A stretch of DNA of 6,644 nt from Ruminococcus sp. GTDB lineage: Bacteria > Bacillota_A > Clostridia > Oscillospirales > Ruminococcaceae. Location: the NCBI GenBank assembly GCA_017480485.1, contig JAFVAN010000006.1:1-6644 (forward strand), written 5' to 3'. Every line of letters begins with the position of its first letter. Positions within the stretch are counted from its first letter, which is position 1. This document shows, piece by piece, positions 5,608 to 6,644 of this stretch. The notes beneath the pieces were generated by a model that did no database searches, was not told the DNA's origin, and worked only from the letters and a program-made list of their open reading frames with translations. Made by a program: the position numbers and the translations under genes.

Positions 5608-5770
5608 TTCACATACCTCCTCGTCCAGAGGCAAGATGTTCAGAGGCAAGAGGCAAGAGTTTTTCGTTTTCTTGCTTCTGTGTCAAATCAGCTTGCTTCT
5701 ATGAGTGTCTGTCTCCTCTCTTTTGCTCTTCACCCTCCGCAGGAGTTCTGTATTTATATCTCCTGCCGAC
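5608..5770 (-). promoter_or_regulatory. Repetitive 5' leader of the DUF1836 operon
   Basis: The leader is about 160 nt from the presumed start of transcription to the ATG at 5607. Near its 5' end GCAGGAG and CTCCTGC (5760-5766 and 5739-5745) form a 7-bp hairpin. On the plus strand AGAGGCAAG occurs three times (5627-5635, 5642-5650, 5649-5657) and CTTGCTTCT twice (5671-5679, 5692-5700). In the mRNA the first set reads CTTGCCTCT, so three CCTC units precede the ribosome site GAGGAGG (5616-5622) and can pair with it. I see no known riboswitch class. Confidence 0.5.
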
Positions 5771-5776
5771 ACTATG

Positions 5777-5805
5777 ATTATATCATAGGTTCATTTGAAC
5801 CGCAA
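5777..5805 (-). promoter_or_regulatory. Sigma-A-type promoter of the DUF1836 operon with spacer dyads
   Basis: On the minus strand TTGCGG (5805-5800) and a perfect TATAAT (5782-5777) are separated by 17 bp. Two inverted repeats overlap it. GGTTCA-2nt-TGAACC (5788-5801) fills the spacer and touches the -35. CTATGAT-3nt-ATCATAG (5772-5788) covers the -10. A site between -35 and -10 is where MerR-class regulators bind, and the first gene downstream encodes such an HTH, although the spacer is 17 rather than the 19-20 bp usual for MerR activators. Transcription would start near 5770. Confidence 0.75.
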
Positions 5806-5833
5806 GTTAAATCTAATGAACTTTTACGCTATT

Positions 5834-5863
5834 TTGGCATATTTTTTGAATTTAGCATATAGA
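5834..5863 (+). promoter_or_regulatory. Candidate plus-strand promoter for the 61-residue gene
   Basis: TTGGCA (5834-5839) and TATAGA (5858-5863) are separated by 18 bp in an AT-rich context. They point towards the small gene about 150 nt downstream. A competing, closer possibility is a -10 within the TATTAT-rich stretch 5955-5968, which lacks a good -35. Confidence 0.4.
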
Positions 5864-5886
5864 TTTCGTTGATTTTCAAATATTTT

Positions 5887-5906
5887 CGCCGTTTTTAGGC
5901 GTTTTT
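5887..5906 (+). terminator. Weak hairpin plus T-run (possible attenuator)
   Basis: CGCC (5887-5890), a 7-nt loop GTTTTTA and GGCG (5898-5901) are followed by TTTTTC. The stem is only 4 bp, so it is weak. It lies 20-40 nt after the candidate plus-strand promoter, where it could cause early termination. It may equally be chance in a T-rich stretch. Confidence 0.25.
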
Positions 5907-6015
5907 CATTTTTGGGGCGGCGGGGCGGTATTTTTTCAGAAGTGCGGCAGATACTATTATTATATTATAAGCCAAAACACGGCTGTAAAGCCGCCCACCC
6001 ACGAAAGGAGACGCT

Positions 6016-6201
6016 ATGAAAAAGAAGGATAAGCGCACAAGAGAGCTGTTGGAGAAATGCGCCGAGAGCTACCGCCCCGATGCTCCCGACCGCAGAGAGG
6101 ACCTGACCTCGGGGGTCTGCTCGGCAACCGAAAGCACGGGCATCGTCCCCGGCGGCGGCGACCTCAGCGAGGAGGAGTTCCGGGAGCTTCAGGGTTTTTA
6201 G
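6016..6201 (+). CDS. Small hypothetical protein of 61 residues
   Basis: The only plus-strand gene encodes a highly charged, soluble small protein. It has a basic N-terminus (KKKDKRTRE), a short helix to about residue 19, a proline/arginine linker, then TESTGIVPGGGDLSEEEF (about 39-56) and an aromatic end. An excellent ribosome site AAAGGAG sits 5 nt before the ATG, and a small GUAA-loop hairpin lies just upstream, so translation is likely. The central T-E-S/C-T-G-x-x-P block followed by an acidic S-E-E-E tail resembles a kind of short clostridial protein I have seen repeatedly but cannot name. It is divergent from the DUF1836 operon. No intrinsic terminator follows in the proper orientation. 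Function unknown. Confidence 0.72.
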   Translation: MKKKDKRTRELLEKCAESYRPDAPDRREDLTSGVCSATESTGIVPGGGDLSEEEFRELQGF

Positions 6202-6277
6202 CGGCTAGAAGATAGAAATAAGAAGCTAGAGGCTGGAAAGCGGAGCAGAAGCCATAAAACCACCCGCGGAGCGCATT

Positions 6278-6328
6278 AAAAAACGCGCGGTCAAGCCTCG
6301 CGTCAGAGGCTTGTCGAGGACCCGCGAA
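6278..6328 (-). terminator. Probable intrinsic terminator on the minus strand
   Basis: On the minus strand CAAGCCTC, a 6-nt loop and GAGGCTTG (6306-6313 and 6292-6299) form a perfect 8-bp hairpin. The flanks CGCGGGT (complement of 6322-6328) and ACCGCG can extend the stem with a bulge. The structure is followed by CG and then TTTTTT (complement of 6278-6283). This would end a minus-strand transcript coming from the right, converging on the 61-residue gene. No such gene is visible inside the window. Confidence 0.55.
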
Positions 6329-6354
6329 ACAGGCGCAGACTTAGTGCCTTACAC

Positions 6355-6432
6355 ACGGCGCAGCACTGGTGAATGCGGGAACAGTTATCTTGTGTTCCGC
6401 TCCACCCCGCTGGGGGCGTAATGCTGCGCCGT
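6355..6432. repeat. Three-way-junction-like structured element
   Basis: ACGGCGCAGCA (6355-6365) and TGCTGCGCCGT (6422-6432) are perfect reverse complements. They enclose two further hairpins: GCGGGAACA with TGTTCCGC (6375-6383 and 6393-6400, one bulged G), and ACCCC with GGGGG around GCT (about 6404-6416). The whole is about 78 nt and can fold as a closed multiloop on either strand. It matches no RNA family I know; it may be an interspersed repeat or an uncharacterised RNA. Confidence 0.55.
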
Positions 6433-6442
6433 AACGACGTCG

Positions 6443-6494
6443 CTTCCTCCCCCTCGCGCTCCCCTTCTCCTTATCTCCTCCCTGTCGCCCCTTT
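6443..6494. repeat. Polypyrimidine/polypurine tract
   Basis: On the plus strand 47 of 52 bases are pyrimidines, mostly CTCC and CCCC units. Exceptions are at 6456, 6458, 6473, 6484 and 6487. On the minus strand it reads as repeated GGAG/GGGA. Such tracts are unusual in coding DNA with this organism's codon use and support a non-coding or repeat identity. Confidence 0.7.
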
Positions 6495-6580
6495 ACGCGC
6501 GGAGAAGATGGAGTTAAAGGCGGCTTTTTGCGCCCGCGTCTTTCATAGCCTTCCTATAATTTGTGAGTTTTAGTGCGCAT

Positions 6581-6632
6581 CGCGAGGGAGCCCTCGCGGT
6601 TTACACCGTTGTAAACGAGCTTGCGAGTGCTC
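6581..6632. repeat. Cluster of adjacent short palindromes
   Basis: CGCGAGGG-2nt-CCCTCGCG (6581-6598), GTTTACA-4nt-TGTAAAC (6599-6616) and GAGC-8nt-GCTC (6617-6632) abut without spacers. The first two are perfect 8- and 7-bp stems. There is no T-run, so this is not a typical terminator. It has the look of an interspersed palindromic intergenic repeat, cut by the window edge. Confidence 0.6.
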
Positions 6633-6644
6633 ACGCGACCTGCC

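Larger units (their letters stand above)
5806..6015. other. AT-rich divergent intergenic region
   Basis: This 210-bp region lies between the minus-strand DUF1836 promoter and the plus-strand small gene. Its left half is strongly AT-rich, unlike the surrounding genes. It holds one candidate plus-strand promoter, a weak hairpin with a T-run, a second possible -10 region (TATTAT repeats at 5955-5968), a 5-bp GUAA-loop hairpin (5980-5993) and the ribosome site of the small gene. No coding sequence is credible. Confidence 0.6.
6202..6644. other. 443-bp structured non-coding region
   Basis: I find no open frame here with a ribosome site and convincing protein. The first 40 bp are a purine-rich stutter of AGAAG/TAGA/GGCT units. 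Beyond that come, in order, a probable minus-strand terminator, a fold closed by 11 bp, a polypyrimidine tract and a cluster of palindromes reaching the window edge. It could be an interspersed repeat, or the 3' part of a minus-strand transcript that starts outside the window. Confidence 0.6.

Noticed and set aside
5608..5649. TTG start at 5649 for the DUF1836 protein
   Set aside because: No ribosome site; the added residues come from the CTTGCCTCT repeats, whereas ATG at 5607 has GAGGAGG at ideal spacing.
5627..5700. Short repeats as a CRISPR array
   Set aside because: Units of 9 nt with irregular or overlapping spacing; no 25-40 nt repeats with unique spacers and no cas genes.
4930..5862. 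310-residue plus-strand frame across the DUF1836 region
   Set aside because: Antisense to two well-supported genes, crosses their promoter, and has no ribosome site or recognisable domain.
6514..6546. 10-residue minus-strand leader-like peptide after AGGAAGG
   Set aside because: Spacing of the ribosome site is too short or marginal, there is no repeated regulatory codon, and no downstream gene it could attenuate.
6555..6560. TATAAT as a plus-strand -10 box
   Set aside because: No -35-like hexamer lies 16-19 bp upstream and there is no extended -10.
6373..6573. 66-residue plus-strand frame in the right-hand region
   Set aside because: No ribosome site; proline/serine/arginine-rich composition produced by the polypyrimidine tract and half of the structured element.

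Overview
The window looks like a chromosomal segment of a GC-rich member of the Clostridia, most likely an Oscillospiraceae/Ruminococcus-type organism. The evidence is the set of Firmicute families present (SEDS protein with strong GGAG-type ribosome sites, DUF1836 regulator, DUF6440-like small protein, SPFH protein, clostridial-style galactokinase), GC-rich third codon positions, and AT-rich intergenic promoters. This is inference from protein style; no marker gene is present. Seven protein genes are supported. Six lie on the minus strand and one, a 61-residue gene, on the plus strand.

Layout, read in the direction of minus-strand transcription (right to left). From 5805 down to 3867 there is a compact operon. 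It has a good sigma-A-type promoter with an inverted repeat in its spacer, a leader of about 160 nt with repeats, a DUF1836 HTH regulator, a 62-residue DUF6440-like protein, an SPFH/prohibitin-like membrane protein, and an intrinsic terminator. From 3866 to 3697 lies a hairpin-rich spacer that includes a perfect 22-bp inverted repeat. From 3696 to 2078 a RodA/FtsW-like SEDS protein overlaps, by ATGA, a small HXXEE-type membrane protein. From 1953 to 127 a galactokinase-family GHMP kinase is followed 3 nt later by an unrecognised 192-residue protein. The left edge (1-126) holds a nested inverted repeat and a truncated terminator-like hairpin.

To the right of the DUF1836 promoter, an AT-rich divergent region (5806-6015) drives a small acidic-tailed protein on the plus strand (6016-6201). 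The remaining 443 bp (6202-6644) has no credible gene. It is full of structure: a probable minus-strand terminator, a three-way-junction-like fold closed by 11 perfect base pairs, a long polypyrimidine tract and a cluster of short palindromes. It may be an interspersed repeat or the 3' region of a minus-strand transcript that begins outside the window.

The most interesting leads are: the substituted sugar-binding motif of the galactokinase-like enzyme, which may not use galactose; the regulator/small protein/SPFH operon with a spacer dyad suggesting autoregulation; anti-Shine-Dalgarno repeats in its leader; and the translational coupling of a divergent SEDS protein with an HXXEE membrane protein. 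No CRISPR array, transposase, tRNA or rRNA was seen.
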